From Saprospiraceae bacterium (GTDB lineage: Bacteria; Bacteroidota; Bacteroidia; Chitinophagales; Saprospiraceae), in the NCBI GenBank assembly GCA_016722295.1, contig JADKGL010000037.1:186001-250000 (forward strand): a DNA stretch of 64,000 nucleotides. The letters run 5' to 3'. Below the pieces are notes generated by a model. That model ran no database searches, was not told the origin of the DNA, and saw only the letters and a list, made by a program, of their open reading frames with translations. This document shows positions 45,787-55,212 of this stretch, piece after piece. Each line of letters begins with the position of its first letter. Position 1 is the stretch's first letter. The translations under genes were made by a program, and so were the position numbers.

Positions 45787-46644
45787 ATGAAGAATTCTAT
45801 TAAAATCATCGAATGTCCAAGAGATGCCATGCAGGGTTTTCCTCGGATTATTTCAACTGAAGAGAAAATAGACTATATGAAGTCTTTACTCGAGGTGGGG
45901 TTTGATATATTGGATTTTGGTAGTTTCGTTTCAGCCAAAGCAATTCCTCAAATGAAAGATACACCGTTGGTGGCGGAGGCTATAATGAATTTTAAAAAAG
46001 ATACGAAGCTCCTTGCAATAGTGGCAAATGAAAGAGGAGCACAGGAAAGTGTCGCATTTCCACATATCGATTACCTCGGATATCCTTTTTCTATTTCGGA
46101 GTCTTTTCAATTGCGAAACACAAATTCTACTATTGAGGAGTCAATTCATCGCGTAGATGATATATTGAAGATAACAAAAGAGAGTGGAAAGGAATTAATT
46201 ATTTATATCTCTATGGCATTTGGAAATCCATATGGCGATATATGGAATGCTGAAATTGTAAATAAATATGTGGAAATATTGTCTAGCAAAGGTATAAGGA
46301 TTATTGCTTTATCCGATACAATAGGCGTAGCTAATCCAGAAAGTATTCGCTATATCTTTTCTTCTGTGATTGATTCTAATCCTTCGTTAGAGATTGGTGC
46401 GCATTTTCATACGACTGCCGATAGTTGGGAAGAAAAGCTTGTCGCTGCATTTGAAAGTGGTTGTACGCGTTTTGATGGTGCCATAAAAGGCCTTGGTGGT
46501 TGTCCTATGGCTAAAGATGAGCTAGTGGGGAATATGCCGACTGAGAAGTTATTGGAATTCTGTATTAAAAGAGAGCTTCCTATAAATATAGATAAAAGTA
46601 AATTTTGGGAGTCTTACAAGAAAAGTGAATCTATCTTTTTTTAA
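45787..46644 (+). CDS. Hydroxymethylglutaryl-CoA lyase-like enzyme
   Basis: 285 residues from ATG 45787. The start is MKNSIKIIECPRDAMQGFPR, aligning with family N-termini, so the 26 extra upstream codons are rejected. TIM-barrel features include FDILDFGSFVSAKAIPQM and the C-terminal signature GAIKGLGGCPMAKDELVGN with the active-site cysteine, and IGAHFHTT carries a metal histidine. It cleaves HMG-CoA to acetyl-CoA and acetoacetate in leucine breakdown. The partner genes are not in the window. Confidence 0.85.
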   Translation: MKNSIKIIECPRDAMQGFPRIISTEEKIDYMKSLLEVGFDILDFGSFVSAKAIPQMKDTPLVAEAIMNFKKDTKLLAIVANERGAQESVAFPHIDYLGYPFSISESFQLRNTNSTIEESIHRVDDILKITKESGKELIIYISMAFGNPYGDIWNAEIVNKYVEILSSKGIRIIALSDTIGVANPESIRYIFSSVIDSNPSLEIGAHFHTTADSWEEKLVAAFESGCTRFDGAIKGLGGCPMAKDELVGNMPTEKLLEFCIKRELPINIDKSKFWESYKKSESIFF

Positions 46645-46657
46645 CAAATAATCATAT

Positions 46658-47089
46658 ATGACCATTTGCCAAATACAATATGCAAGTCCTGAATATGATG
46701 CCTCTTTACGTTTGAGATATAAAATATTGAGAGAGCCATTACAATTGGATTATGAAGTGAATCAAATTGAGGCAGAATGGGATTCTTTTCATTTTGGAAT
46801 TTATGATGATGATTCCAATCTTGTGGGATGCCTTACTCTCGAATCTAAATCAGAGGGAGTAATAAAAATGCGTCAAGTTGTCATTGACGAACCTGCTCAA
46901 AAGGCGGGCTTAGGTACAGCATTAGTCCTCGCTACTGAACAATGGTGTGCAGATCATCAGTATAAAAAAATAGTCCTTCACGCTAGAGATTTAGCGGTTC
47001 CATTTTATCAAAAACTGAATTATAAGATCGAAGGAGAACCGTTTACAGAGGTAAGTATAATACATTTTAAAATGTATAAAGACTTATAA
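46658..47089 (+). CDS. GNAT family N-acetyltransferase
   Basis: This 143-residue protein has the acetyl-CoA binding segment QVVIDEPAQKAGLGTALV (variant of Q/R-x-x-G-x-G/A), then ATEQWCADH and LHARDLAVPFYQKLNYK. It resembles the ElaA/YjcF-like group. It follows the HMG-CoA-lyase-like gene by 13 bases. Substrate unknown. Confidence 0.85.
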   Translation: MTICQIQYASPEYDASLRLRYKILREPLQLDYEVNQIEAEWDSFHFGIYDDDSNLVGCLTLESKSEGVIKMRQVVIDEPAQKAGLGTALVLATEQWCADHQYKKIVLHARDLAVPFYQKLNYKIEGEPFTEVSIIHFKMYKDL

Positions 47090-47171
47090 ATTCTTGATTT
47101 GTAAGGATTTCGATACTCCTAATAATTTGTTATCCTGATTGACTTATAAAGGAATTCCCATTATATAGTCT

Positions 47172-47179
47172 TAATTTTG
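47172..47179 (+). promoter_or_regulatory. -7 element of typA
   Basis: TAATTTTG matches TAnnTTTG, 30 bases upstream of ATG 47210. It overlaps the TTG at 47177 that would open a longer frame, so that earlier start is rejected. Confidence 0.5.
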
Positions 47180-47209
47180 TACCTTAATTGTTTAAAAAAC
47201 AACAAATAC

Positions 47210-49027
47210 ATGCAAGAAATACGAAATATTGCCATTATTGCACACGTTGACCACGGTAAGACAACTTTAGTTGATAAGATATTACATCAGACAAAGTTAT
47301 TTCGCGATAATCAAACCACTGGAGAGTTAATACTGGATAATAATGAGCTTGAAAGAGAGAGAGGTATTACGATTCTTGCAAAGAATGTTTCAGTCCAATA
47401 CAAAGGAATTAAGATTAATATTATAGATACACCTGGTCACGCCGATTTTGGTGGTGAAGTAGAGCGAGTACTTAATATGTCTGACGGTGTGTTGTTGCTT
47501 GTTGATGCATTTGAAGGACCAATGCCACAGACACGATTTGTTTTAGCAAAAGCATTGGAGTTAGGTAAAAAACCGATCGTTGTTATAAATAAAGTCGATA
47601 AACCAAATTGTCGACCTGAAGAAGTACACGACATGGTATTTGAATTGTTTTTCAATTTGGATGCAACAGAAGAGCAATTGAATTTTCCTACAATTTTTGG
47701 ATCTTCTAAGCATGGTTGGATGTCAGAAGACTATAAAAAACCAACAGAAGATATCACTCCATTGTTAGATGCTATAATTCAGCATATACCTGCTCCTTTT
47801 ATTCCAGAAGGCAATCTGCAGATGATGATTTCATCTTTGGATTATTCTGCTTACATCGGAAGGATAGCTGTAGGAAGAATTCTAAGAGGTGGTTTGAAAT
47901 TGAATCAACCTTTGTCCATTGTTAAACGCGATGGTTCAATCCAGAAATCAAGAGTGAAAGAACTTTTTACATTTGAAGGTTTGGGTAAATTGAAAGTTGA
48001 AGAAGTTGTAGCAGGAGATATTTGTGCAGTGTTTGGAATTGAGAATTTTGAGATTGGAGATACAATCGCTGATTTTGAATCTCCAGAAGGACTACCTCCA
48101 ATCCAAGTTGATGAGCCTACCATGAGTATGTTGTTCACCATCAACAATTCACCATTCTTTGGAAAAGAAGGAAAATATGTTACATCTCGTCACATCAGAG
48201 AAAGATTAGAAAAAGAGTTAGAAAAAAATCTAGCTTTGAGATTAGAAGATACTGAATCACCAGATGCTATTTTGGTTTATGGTAGAGGTATTCTACACTT
48301 GTCTGTATTAATAGAGACAATGAGAAGAGAAGGTTATGAACTTCAAGTGGGACAACCTCGAGTTATCATAAAAGAAATCGATGGACAGAAATGTGAGCCT
48401 ATAGAGCACATGACTGTAGATGTTCCAGAAAACTTTTCAGGTAAAATCATAGAATATGTCTCTCAGCGTAAAGGAGAGATGACTGTAATGGAACCAAAAG
48501 GTGATTTGATCCACATTGAGTTTAATATTCCATCAAGAGGTTTGATTGGATTAAGAAATATGCTATTAACAGCATCAGCAGGTGAGGCTATCATAGCACA
48601 CCGTTTGAATGGTTTTGAACCTTGGAAAGGTACTATTCCTTCTAGAAACAACGGTGTATTGATTTCAAAAGAATTAGGTGCTTCTACTGCATACTCTATT
48701 GGATATTTGCAAGATAGAGGAACGTTTTTTATTGATCCAGGAGAAACGATCTACATTGGACAAATCATTGGAGAGAATATTAGACCAGGTGATCTTGTAG
48801 TTAATGTGATCACAGCCAAGAAATTGACAAACATGAGAGCTTCTGGCTCTGATGGAACAACTCACATCGTTCCTAAAAGAAATTTTTCTCTAGAAGAAGC
48901 TTTGGAATTTATACAAGAAGATGAGTATGTTGAAATTACTCCAAAAGCATTGAGACTGCGTAAAATCATTCTAGATGATAATGATAGAAAGAAAGCAAGC
49001 AAAAAGCTGGAGTCAGTGATGGAATAA
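47210..49027 (+). CDS. typA: Ribosome-associated GTPase TypA/BipA
   Basis: 605 residues from ATG 47210 (MQEIRNIAIIAHVDHGKTTL). GTPase motifs are AHVDHGKTT, RGITI, DTPGHADFGG and NKVDKP. EF-G-like domains III and V and the BipA-specific C-terminal domain follow, including FFIDPGETIYIGQIIGEN and TNMRASGSDGT. TypA helps ribosome assembly and stress growth, especially at low temperature. Confidence 0.97.
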   Translation: MQEIRNIAIIAHVDHGKTTLVDKILHQTKLFRDNQTTGELILDNNELERERGITILAKNVSVQYKGIKINIIDTPGHADFGGEVERVLNMSDGVLLLVDAFEGPMPQTRFVLAKALELGKKPIVVINKVDKPNCRPEEVHDMVFELFFNLDATEEQLNFPTIFGSSKHGWMSEDYKKPTEDITPLLDAIIQHIPAPFIPEGNLQMMISSLDYSAYIGRIAVGRILRGGLKLNQPLSIVKRDGSIQKSRVKELFTFEGLGKLKVEEVVAGDICAVFGIENFEIGDTIADFESPEGLPPIQVDEPTMSMLFTINNSPFFGKEGKYVTSRHIRERLEKELEKNLALRLEDTESPDAILVYGRGILHLSVLIETMRREGYELQVGQPRVIIKEIDGQKCEPIEHMTVDVPENFSGKIIEYVSQRKGEMTVMEPKGDLIHIEFNIPSRGLIGLRNMLLTASAGEAIIAHRLNGFEPWKGTIPSRNNGVLISKELGASTAYSIGYLQDRGTFFIDPGETIYIGQIIGENIRPGDLVVNVITAKKLTNMRASGSDGTTHIVPKRNFSLEEALEFIQEDEYVEITPKALRLRKIILDDNDRKKASKKLESVME

Positions 49028-49068
49028 GCATTTTTTTTTCACAACAAAATTAGAGTTAAAAATAAAAT

Positions 49069-49098
49069 TTACATTTTTTAATGTAGTGAAAAATGTAA
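49069..49098. terminator. Inverted repeat between convergent typA and SDR genes
   Basis: TTACATTTTT pairs perfectly with AAAAATGTAA across a ten-base loop. AT-only stems are weak and no long T run follows, so terminator function is tentative. Confidence 0.35.
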
Positions 49099-49154
49099 TA
49101 ACAATGATTGTATTCCAAACAGTTGTTAGTGGGGTATTCTGTTTTTTTAAATGT

Positions 49155-49925
49155 TTATTCTGGATCGTAAATCCTGCCCGATCTATTGATTAAAGATGCA
49201 GAGGCTTGCTGTGTTGGAGTAATGAGAATATCTTGAATGTTTACATGAGCTGGTCGTGTTGCAATGAAATATATGGCTTCTGCTACATCTCTAGAAGTTA
49301 ATGGATTGAAGTCATTGTATATTTTCGCTCTATCTACATCTCCTTCAAATCTTGTGATTGCAAATTCTGTTTCTTCTACATGGCCTGGTGCGACTTGACT
49401 TACACGAATATTGTATGGGACAAGGTCTTGTCGAATCGCTTTAGTCAATGCATCTACTGCAAATTTTGTTGCACAATAAACATTTCCTTTAGGGTATACA
49501 TCTTTACCTGCTGTGCTACAAATATTAATAATATGCCCACTCTTATTGACAACCATTTTTCTGCTTAATAATTTTGTCATATAGAGAAGGCCTTTAATAT
49601 TAGTATCAATCATCGTATTCCAATGAGTTAAATTCCCTTCATCGATAGTATCCAATCCAAGAGCTAATCCTGCATTATTAAGAAGAATATCTACAGTAGA
49701 AAATGTATCTGGTATAGATTGAATTGCTTGTTCGCATGCTTTGAAATCTTGCACATCAAATTGCAATAAGTGTATTGGAGTATCTTTTAATTCTAATTTT
49801 AGTTGCTCAAGTTTGTCTATTCTTCTTGCACAAAGTATAAGTTGAAAATCTTTTGATTTCGCAAAAAGCTTTGCAGTTGCTCTACCAATACCTGAGCTTG
49901 CTCCAGTAATTAAAATTGTTTTCAT
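49155..49925 (-). CDS. Short-chain dehydrogenase/reductase (YdfG-like)
   Basis: This 256-residue Rossmann enzyme has the NADP-binding motif ITGASSGIGRATA and LLNNAGLALG. The catalytic YCATKFAVDALTK (Y-x3-K) has Ser upstream in ICSTAGKD. The PGHVEETEF and RPAHVNIQDILITPT segments are like E. coli YdfG, an L-allo-threonine/3-hydroxy acid dehydrogenase. It overlaps the TlpA-like lipoprotein gene by four bases, giving a three-gene minus-strand operon. Confidence 0.9.
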   Translation of the reverse strand: MKTILITGASSGIGRATAKLFAKSKDFQLILCARRIDKLEQLKLELKDTPIHLLQFDVQDFKACEQAIQSIPDTFSTVDILLNNAGLALGLDTIDEGNLTHWNTMIDTNIKGLLYMTKLLSRKMVVNKSGHIINICSTAGKDVYPKGNVYCATKFAVDALTKAIRQDLVPYNIRVSQVAPGHVEETEFAITRFEGDVDRAKIYNDFNPLTSRDVAEAIYFIATRPAHVNIQDILITPTQQASASLINRSGRIYDPE

Positions 49926-51253
49926 TTTGATTTAATTAATTCAGAAATTGTATTGGCAAATTCTTTTTTAAATGATTCATACATTGAAGTTGCTGGTCCA
50001 TCAAAACCTGTATGGACTTTTACAATTTGATTTTTTCGATTGAGGAACAACATGGTTGGATACGCTTTAATTCCATTAATTTGTGGAATAATAGCGGATG
50101 CCGAATCTCTGTTTGCAATTCCTGCTCGTAACACTGGATAGTTGATGTTCATGTGTTTTTTATAGTTTCTAATTCGCTCCAATGCTTTATCTCTTTCTTT
50201 ATGACGTTCGAATGCCAATGCGAATACAGCCAGTTCATCAGAAGGATTCGATTGCAAATAAGATTGAAGGAATTCACTCTCGTCTTTACAATTCGGACAC
50301 CAGCTTCCAGTGATTTGAATGATTTTAATTTTATTTGAATATTTGGGATATCCATTGATTACAAGATGTCCTTCACTGTCTTCAAATTTTAATTCAAACG
50401 GCTTATCTGAAATTATCTTAGTGATGGTGTCAGCTGCTTGTAAGATAGGATTTGAACTTCGATATCCTACAAATGGTACTTGATAATGAACCCCTGAGTA
50501 AAAAATTCCTCGCAAAGAATCACCATCCATCATGGCATCAAATAAAAAAACATGTGATCCATCAAAACAAGATAATTTTACTTTATCCCCTGCAACCAAA
50601 CCTTCTAAATACCTAAAGTCACCTGTTTCTGTTCTAAATGTACCTTTGAGTTGATTCCCATTTTGTACAAATTCACCTATACCATCAAAAGCTTCATTCG
50701 AATCTTTCCCAAACACAATTTGCCAATTACCATTTATATCAATTGTTGCCTTTTGTGGAAGTTTTTCAAATCTAAATTCTTGACCAAATCGAGCTTCAAA
50801 AGGAATTGAATAATTTTTTTTATCTCTTACAATAAAATGTCCTTTCAATTGATCGATGTCGAACAGACCTTTTATATGTGCATCGTAAGGTGCTAAATCA
50901 ATATAAAAAGTATCGTCACCAGTACGAATGTCTTTTCCAAACAGGATAGGGTAGAATTGGATTTTTTCATCAGCATTTTTAACTTCGAAAACCAATTCTT
51001 TTTTTTCATTTTGAATAATTGAAAAATTGAATGGAGCAGTAAAATATTTTTTATCAGTACTTACATCCGTAGTGATAACTTCATCTTTGCCTTTTGTAAT
51101 AATTGTTTGACGAAGGTCTTTTAGGATAAAGATTCCTCTCCAATTTCCTGGAGTTAGTCCTTCAAATTGTTTAGGGACTTTTATGCATGCAGTTATTAAA
51201 ATCGCAATTAGAAGTATAAAACCAAAATATTTTTTCATCCTTTTATGCTTCAC
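49922..51253 (-). CDS. TlpA-like thioredoxin lipoprotein
   Basis: This 443-residue protein has a lipoprotein signal (LLIAILITACIKV). Residues about 30-260 are beta-rich with no family I can name. The C-terminal thioredoxin domain (about 300-435) has TGSWCPNCKDESEFL (C near 319 and 322) and a cis-Pro segment in GIKAYPTMLFLN. It probably reduces disulfides at the periplasmic face. It overlaps the downstream SDR gene by four bases and the upstream 184-residue gene by eleven. Confidence 0.85.
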   Translation of the reverse strand: MKHKRMKKYFGFILLIAILITACIKVPKQFEGLTPGNWRGIFILKDLRQTIITKGKDEVITTDVSTDKKYFTAPFNFSIIQNEKKELVFEVKNADEKIQFYPILFGKDIRTGDDTFYIDLAPYDAHIKGLFDIDQLKGHFIVRDKKNYSIPFEARFGQEFRFEKLPQKATIDINGNWQIVFGKDSNEAFDGIGEFVQNGNQLKGTFRTETGDFRYLEGLVAGDKVKLSCFDGSHVFLFDAMMDGDSLRGIFYSGVHYQVPFVGYRSSNPILQAADTITKIISDKPFELKFEDSEGHLVINGYPKYSNKIKIIQITGSWCPNCKDESEFLQSYLQSNPSDELAVFALAFERHKERDKALERIRNYKKHMNINYPVLRAGIANRDSASAIIPQINGIKAYPTMLFLNRKNQIVKVHTGFDGPATSMYESFKKEFANTISELIKSK

Positions 51254-51797
51254 CTTTATCTCCTACAAAATGTTGTTCCTTGTGTCTAAACAATACATTA
51301 AATGTAGTTAAACTTCCATAAATTCTTGTGATATATTGTTGAAGATTGATTTTTTCTTCATCGTCTAATTTACTTGAATTGATGCGTTGTTCCATAACTC
51401 GTAGTCTATCTCTGACCATGACGATTTTATGAAAAAATGTATCTATTGGAATTTCTTTGTCTTTTAAACTTGTATCGGCTGATCGAAGGATCATCAGACC
51501 ATCTTTCCATTTGTCACCGAGATGAACTACTTCAGTTACATCTGACCAAGCCCGTAGAATTTTTGCTAACGATTTTTCAGCTTCAGTAAAAGATAATGCT
51601 TCAGTTGGTTCTATTCGATCGATGATTTCCCAATTTGTATAATCTTTGCCCACTAGTTTGATCCCAAACTGTATGAAACAAACTTGATATGCTACAAGAT
51701 CAACTACAATAACGACGCCATCACCGAAGGCAGGATGCTTAACTCGCGATCCAACACCGAGTATGTTTTGATTGCTCATGTTCAATAATTTTGACAA
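51243..51797 (-). CDS. Hypothetical protein with KOW/Tudor-like N-terminal segment
   Basis: This 184-residue protein is likely to start at the second ATG (51779, MSNQNILGVGSRV). Residues about 15-70 (SRVKHPAFGDGVVIVVD) resemble the small beta-barrel found at the C-terminus of UvrD/PcrA helicases and in CarD-like proteins, suggesting contact with nucleic acid or RNA polymerase. The rest is helical. It heads the TlpA-like/SDR operon. Function unknown. Confidence 0.6.
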   Translation of the reverse strand: MSKLLNMSNQNILGVGSRVKHPAFGDGVVIVVDLVAYQVCFIQFGIKLVGKDYTNWEIIDRIEPTEALSFTEAEKSLAKILRAWSDVTEVVHLGDKWKDGLMILRSADTSLKDKEIPIDTFFHKIVMVRDRLRVMEQRINSSKLDDEEKINLQQYITRIYGSLTTFNVLFRHKEQHFVGDKGEA

Positions 51798-51831
51798 AGT
51801 TATGAAAATAAATTATATATATAAATATATA

Positions 51832-52506
51832 TTATATATCTGAATGTTTTGTCGCTCTGATGACCTCACGTTTACCAATTGGTCCTGATAATGATTCGAC
51901 TTGAAAGCCTGATGCTTTCAAATTTCTTTTGAATTGGCCTTGAGCACAGAAGGTGCATAAAATACCGGCAATACTCATCATGCTATTTAATTTTATTGTT
52001 GAAGCCAAAGACCAAAGACTTTCGTCATGCCCTGGACCAAATGCATCATAATACACTAGATCGAATTTGTTTTTATCAGGCATATAGTTATTCCATTTGT
52101 ATTGATGTTTCAGTAAACTAAAATGTTCGGAAATTTCTATTGTTTGATTCCAGTCAGCATTGTGCATTTGTAAAAAGTCCTCTGTTGAAGTCTTTAGTAA
52201 TTTTGGATAATTTAATTCAGAGACGATCGAAGAAGCAAGTGGATAGGGTTCTATACTCGTATACTTTATATCTTGTTTGGTTAAATGAGTTTGCAATAAG
52301 CTTAAATAAGCATTGAGCCCAGTTCCAAATCCAAATTCAAAAAGTGATATTTGTTGTAAATGAAGCAAATGCTTCAATCCATGATCAATATAGACTTTTT
52401 GACTTTCGTTCAAAGCACCTTTGGTGCTATGATAAGTTACCATTGATGGTTCAAGTAGGATGGTGTGAGAGCCATCATCGGTGATGAGTATTTTAGGGTT
52501 TTCCAT
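51832..52506 (-). CDS. mnmD: tRNA 5-methylaminomethyl-2-thiouridine methyltransferase MnmD
   Basis: This 224-residue stand-alone MnmD is without the MnmC oxidase domain. The SAM site is ISLFEFGFGTGLNAYLSL. KFDLVYYDAFGPGHDESLW is the conserved DUF752 core motif, and GPIGKREVIRATK is near the end. It completes mnm5s2U34 in tRNA wobble positions. The ATG lies close behind a terminator for the upstream lipoprotein gene, so it is a separate unit. Confidence 0.9.
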   Translation of the reverse strand: MENPKILITDDGSHTILLEPSMVTYHSTKGALNESQKVYIDHGLKHLLHLQQISLFEFGFGTGLNAYLSLLQTHLTKQDIKYTSIEPYPLASSIVSELNYPKLLKTSTEDFLQMHNADWNQTIEISEHFSLLKHQYKWNNYMPDKNKFDLVYYDAFGPGHDESLWSLASTIKLNSMMSIAGILCTFCAQGQFKRNLKASGFQVESLSGPIGKREVIRATKHSDI

Positions 52507-52510
52507 AAAC

Positions 52511-52542
52511 TAAAAAACCGGAATTTCAATTGAAAATCCGGT
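52511..52542 (-). terminator. Rho-independent terminator after the small lipoprotein gene
   Basis: On the minus strand, ACCGGATTTTC pairs with GAAATTCCGGT (one mismatch, AATT loop) and is followed by a T6 run. It sits between the 55-residue lipoprotein and mnmD. Confidence 0.75.
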
Positions 52543-52568
52543 CGTTAATCTTTTGTTAAATATGCTGA

Positions 52569-52736
52569 TTAAAAAATACTTATCAATGTTTTTATGACTC
52601 CAGCACATTCTGTGAGGAATGTCGTCGCCAAAGAAAATTCATATGGACAGCCATAACCTCGACTGCAAGAGCTTAGTAAAGTTGCTGATAAAGCAAACAA
52701 AAGCATGATTTTTACTGATTTTCTTCCGATTTTCAT
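52569..52736 (-). CDS. Small lipoprotein (55 residues)
   Basis: The reverse strand encodes 55 residues: a basic start (MKIGRKSVKI), a hydrophobic stretch and a lipobox LLSSC at residues 20-24. A short mature part contains GYGCPYEFSLATTF and ends LISIF. A rho-independent terminator follows 27 bases later, which supports a real, separately transcribed gene. Small lipoproteins like this are common in Bacteroidota; the function is unknown. Confidence 0.7.
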   Translation of the reverse strand: MKIGRKSVKIMLLFALSATLLSSCSRGYGCPYEFSLATTFLTECAGVIKTLISIF

Positions 52737-52809
52737 TTTAAAAAATTTAAGAATTAAACAATTAATTCAATAACGCAGTGCAAATATAAATTATTTTCCA
52801 TTTTTTCCA

Positions 52810-52817
52810 TATGTTTG
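52810..52817 (+). promoter_or_regulatory. -7 element of mpl
   Basis: TATGTTTG matches TAnnTTTG, 22 bases before the mpl ATG. No clear -33 box. Confidence 0.4.
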
Positions 52818-52839
52818 AGACATATTAAAGAAATTATTA

Positions 52840-54186
52840 ATGTCTAAAATTCATTTGATTGCCATTGGTGGTGCTGTGATGCATAATGTCGCCTTAGCAT
52901 TGCATCAAAATGGGCATGAAGTTAGCGGTTCAGACGATCAAATCTATGAACCAGCGTATTCGCGGCTTTTAGCAAAAGGTATCTTGCCTTCCAATGAGGG
53001 TTGGAATCCAGAATCTATCCCAAAAGATGTTGATTTTGTGATTTTAGGAATGCATGCAAAGAAGGATAATCCAGAGTTACTGCACTGTCTCACGCATGGT
53101 ATTAAAGTGTATTCATTTCCAGAATATGTGGCTGAGAGTTACAAAACTAAAACTAAAATAGTAGTGGCAGGAAGTCATGGTAAGACGACCACAACATCTA
53201 TTTTGATGCATATCCTCAGATCGCTGAATCAAAAGTTTGATTATTTAGTTGGTGCTCAACTCAATGGTTTTGACAATATGGTTTCCTTTAGTGATGCTCC
53301 TCTTGCAGTCATCGAAGGTGATGAGTATTTATCTTCAGCAATTGATTTAAGGCCTAAGTTTTTGCATTATCATCCTCAAATGCTTATTCTAACTGGAATC
53401 GCTTGGGACCATTACAATGTCTTTCCGACATATGAGAAATATGTTTCAGCATTCGATAATCTATTAGACAGTTTGGCTTTGGGCACAAAAGTATTTTATT
53501 ATGGTAGAGATAAAGAATTGGTGAGATTAATTGAAAAATATGGAAATAAATTAGATGCAGAGCCATATTTTGAGATTGACTATAGCGTTGTGAATGGAGA
53601 TTATATTGAAAAAACTACAGATACAGTGTTGAAGTTGTTCGGTAGACATAATATGCAAAATATTTCAGCTTCACTTGATTTAATTGATGCCATGAATCTC
53701 AATAGAGTAGAAGCTATTAAATCACTTTCTAGTTTTGTTGGTGCAGCGAAAAGACAGGAAGAGCTTATAAATTCAAATGGTAAAAAAGTTTTTAGAGATT
53801 TTGCGCATGCCCCTTCAAAATTGAGAGCTACTTTGGATGCCTTTAGAGAAAAATTTCCAAATGAAAATATTGGCGCATTCATTGAATTACATACGTATAG
53901 TTCGTTAAACAAAGATTTTCTACCAGAATATAAAGATAGTTTGGTAAATGTATCCAAAGCAATTGTCTATTACGATCAAAGAGCCATTGAAGTCAAGAAG
54001 TTAGAAAGAATAGATCATGAAGATATACAAAATGCTTTTGGTTTTACTGCATTGACTGTTTGTTCTGATTCTGCAATTCTTACTGAAGTAATTCAGAGAA
54101 AATTTTCTGACTGTGATGTGATTTTATTTTTAGGGTCTGGTAATTTTGGTGGTATGGATTTGAGTAAATTGGCTGCTGAGTTCTAA
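52840..54186 (+). CDS. mpl: Murein peptide ligase Mpl-like Mur ligase
   Basis: This 448-residue Mur ligase has an N-terminal Rossmann domain (IHLIAIGGAVMHNVALAL) and the P-loop AGSHGKTTTTSIL. The central ITGIAWDHYNVFPTYEKY-like motif reads LTGIAWDHYNVFPTYEKY. The C-terminal domain has FRDFAHAPSKLRATL. In Mpl the enzyme joins recycled L-Ala-gamma-D-Glu-mDAP tripeptide to UDP-MurNAc. MurC is the nearest alternative, but the MHNVALAL start and AHAPSK motif favour Mpl. Confidence 0.9.
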   Translation: MSKIHLIAIGGAVMHNVALALHQNGHEVSGSDDQIYEPAYSRLLAKGILPSNEGWNPESIPKDVDFVILGMHAKKDNPELLHCLTHGIKVYSFPEYVAESYKTKTKIVVAGSHGKTTTTSILMHILRSLNQKFDYLVGAQLNGFDNMVSFSDAPLAVIEGDEYLSSAIDLRPKFLHYHPQMLILTGIAWDHYNVFPTYEKYVSAFDNLLDSLALGTKVFYYGRDKELVRLIEKYGNKLDAEPYFEIDYSVVNGDYIEKTTDTVLKLFGRHNMQNISASLDLIDAMNLNRVEAIKSLSSFVGAAKRQEELINSNGKKVFRDFAHAPSKLRATLDAFREKFPNENIGAFIELHTYSSLNKDFLPEYKDSLVNVSKAIVYYDQRAIEVKKLERIDHEDIQNAFGFTALTVCSDSAILTEVIQRKFSDCDVILFLGSGNFGGMDLSKLAAEF

Positions 54187-54488
54187 AATATTTTCATCCA
54201 ATCGTATGAAAAACCATAGATCAAGCCAAAGAGAACTGCGAGTACTACAGGAATAATTATCAAAGTCCACATGAATTGAAAATACCATTTTGGTATTTTA
54301 GTGGGTTCAATAAATTCGACAATATAGCTGATTAGTAAAACAAAGAAGCTAATTGAAACAATCAAAAGTGTTAAGAAAAATGCAAAATAATCGTGAAATA
54401 CCCAAAGTGCAGCTAAAATTAATGTTAAAGTAATTGAAGTTTGGAGCAATGGGAAATTTTTTAAATCAGAACTACGTTCAATGTTCAT
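54183..54488 (-). CDS. Small membrane protein with three hydrophobic segments
   Basis: 101 residues from ATG 54488 (MNIERSSDLKNFPLL); an ATG at 54527 would add 13 residues overlapping the divergent gene's start. Three membrane helices are apparent, ending with GLIYGFSYDWMKIF. The stop overlaps the mpl stop by four bases (convergent). No family recognised. Confidence 0.6.
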   Translation of the reverse strand: MNIERSSDLKNFPLLQTSITLTLILAALWVFHDYFAFFLTLLIVSISFFVLLISYIVEFIEPTKIPKWYFQFMWTLIIIPVVLAVLFGLIYGFSYDWMKIF

Positions 54489-54502
54489 ATATGATAAATA
54501 AT

Positions 54503-55024
54503 ATGTATCAGTATAAATTAATGTCATTTACTTCGACTTGTTTAGTCTTTATGCTTGCTTTTTTTACAACTCATTGTTTCGCTCAAGCAAAAACAGAAAA
54601 GCAAATTCAAGAAGAATACAATAAAAGAGTAGCGTTATCTCGAATTGATGATGTTTATATTCCTACGAATACGGATGATGCACTCATTCAATTATTCAAA
54701 TTGTCAGACAGTTCTGCTCGTAAAAAAATGCAGCAGACTACTGAAGATGTCATTGCAAGTAAGTTGCATTTTAGTCTAGGTAGATGGATAGAGTTAAATT
54801 GGTCATTGGTAGAAGGAAGCCGATTAAGTCATTATTACAAACTGAAAGGTGTAACTTACCCTGATGATATGGTTGATTTATTATTGCGAAGTTTCTATAG
54901 AAAAATCAATAATCAATCAATTGATGAAACCGAATTAATTCAAAACTATGTGGAAAAACGGAAAAAAGAGCATGATGAAATCTTGAAACAAGCTGAGACG
55001 ATCAAAGTGAATAAGAGAAAATAA
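54503..55024 (+). CDS. Secreted hypothetical protein
   Basis: About 173 residues from ATG 54503 (alternatives at 54434, 54491 and 54521). The signal peptide ends THCFAQAK. The mature part is helical and charged, with DDVYIPTNTDDALIQLFKL and a basic tail (EILKQAETIKVNKRK). It has no motif I can place. The start is uncertain; 54503 or 54521 leave a standard signal peptide, while 54434 would bury it. Confidence 0.6.
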   Translation: MYQYKLMSFTSTCLVFMLAFFTTHCFAQAKTEKQIQEEYNKRVALSRIDDVYIPTNTDDALIQLFKLSDSSARKKMQQTTEDVIASKLHFSLGRWIELNWSLVEGSRLSHYYKLKGVTYPDDMVDLLLRSFYRKINNQSIDETELIQNYVEKRKKEHDEILKQAETIKVNKRK

Positions 55025-55212
55025 TTGGCTTCTACATTTATTAAAATAAACAGTATTAGAAAAATTTTCTCACAATATTTGAAGGTTAGCTATAATAAAT
55101 GAAGCTCACGAATTTAAATAGTTATTACTACGTTTTGGTATATTATTTGCTGATGGTTTAACTTGAATGAATTATTCAATTTTTTGTTATTTACTTTTCT
55201 AAAATTTCCATT

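Noticed and set aside
47177..47209. Extended N-terminus of TypA from TTG 47177
   Set aside because: The TTG lies inside the -7 element, and TypA proteins start at the ATG shortly before the P-loop.
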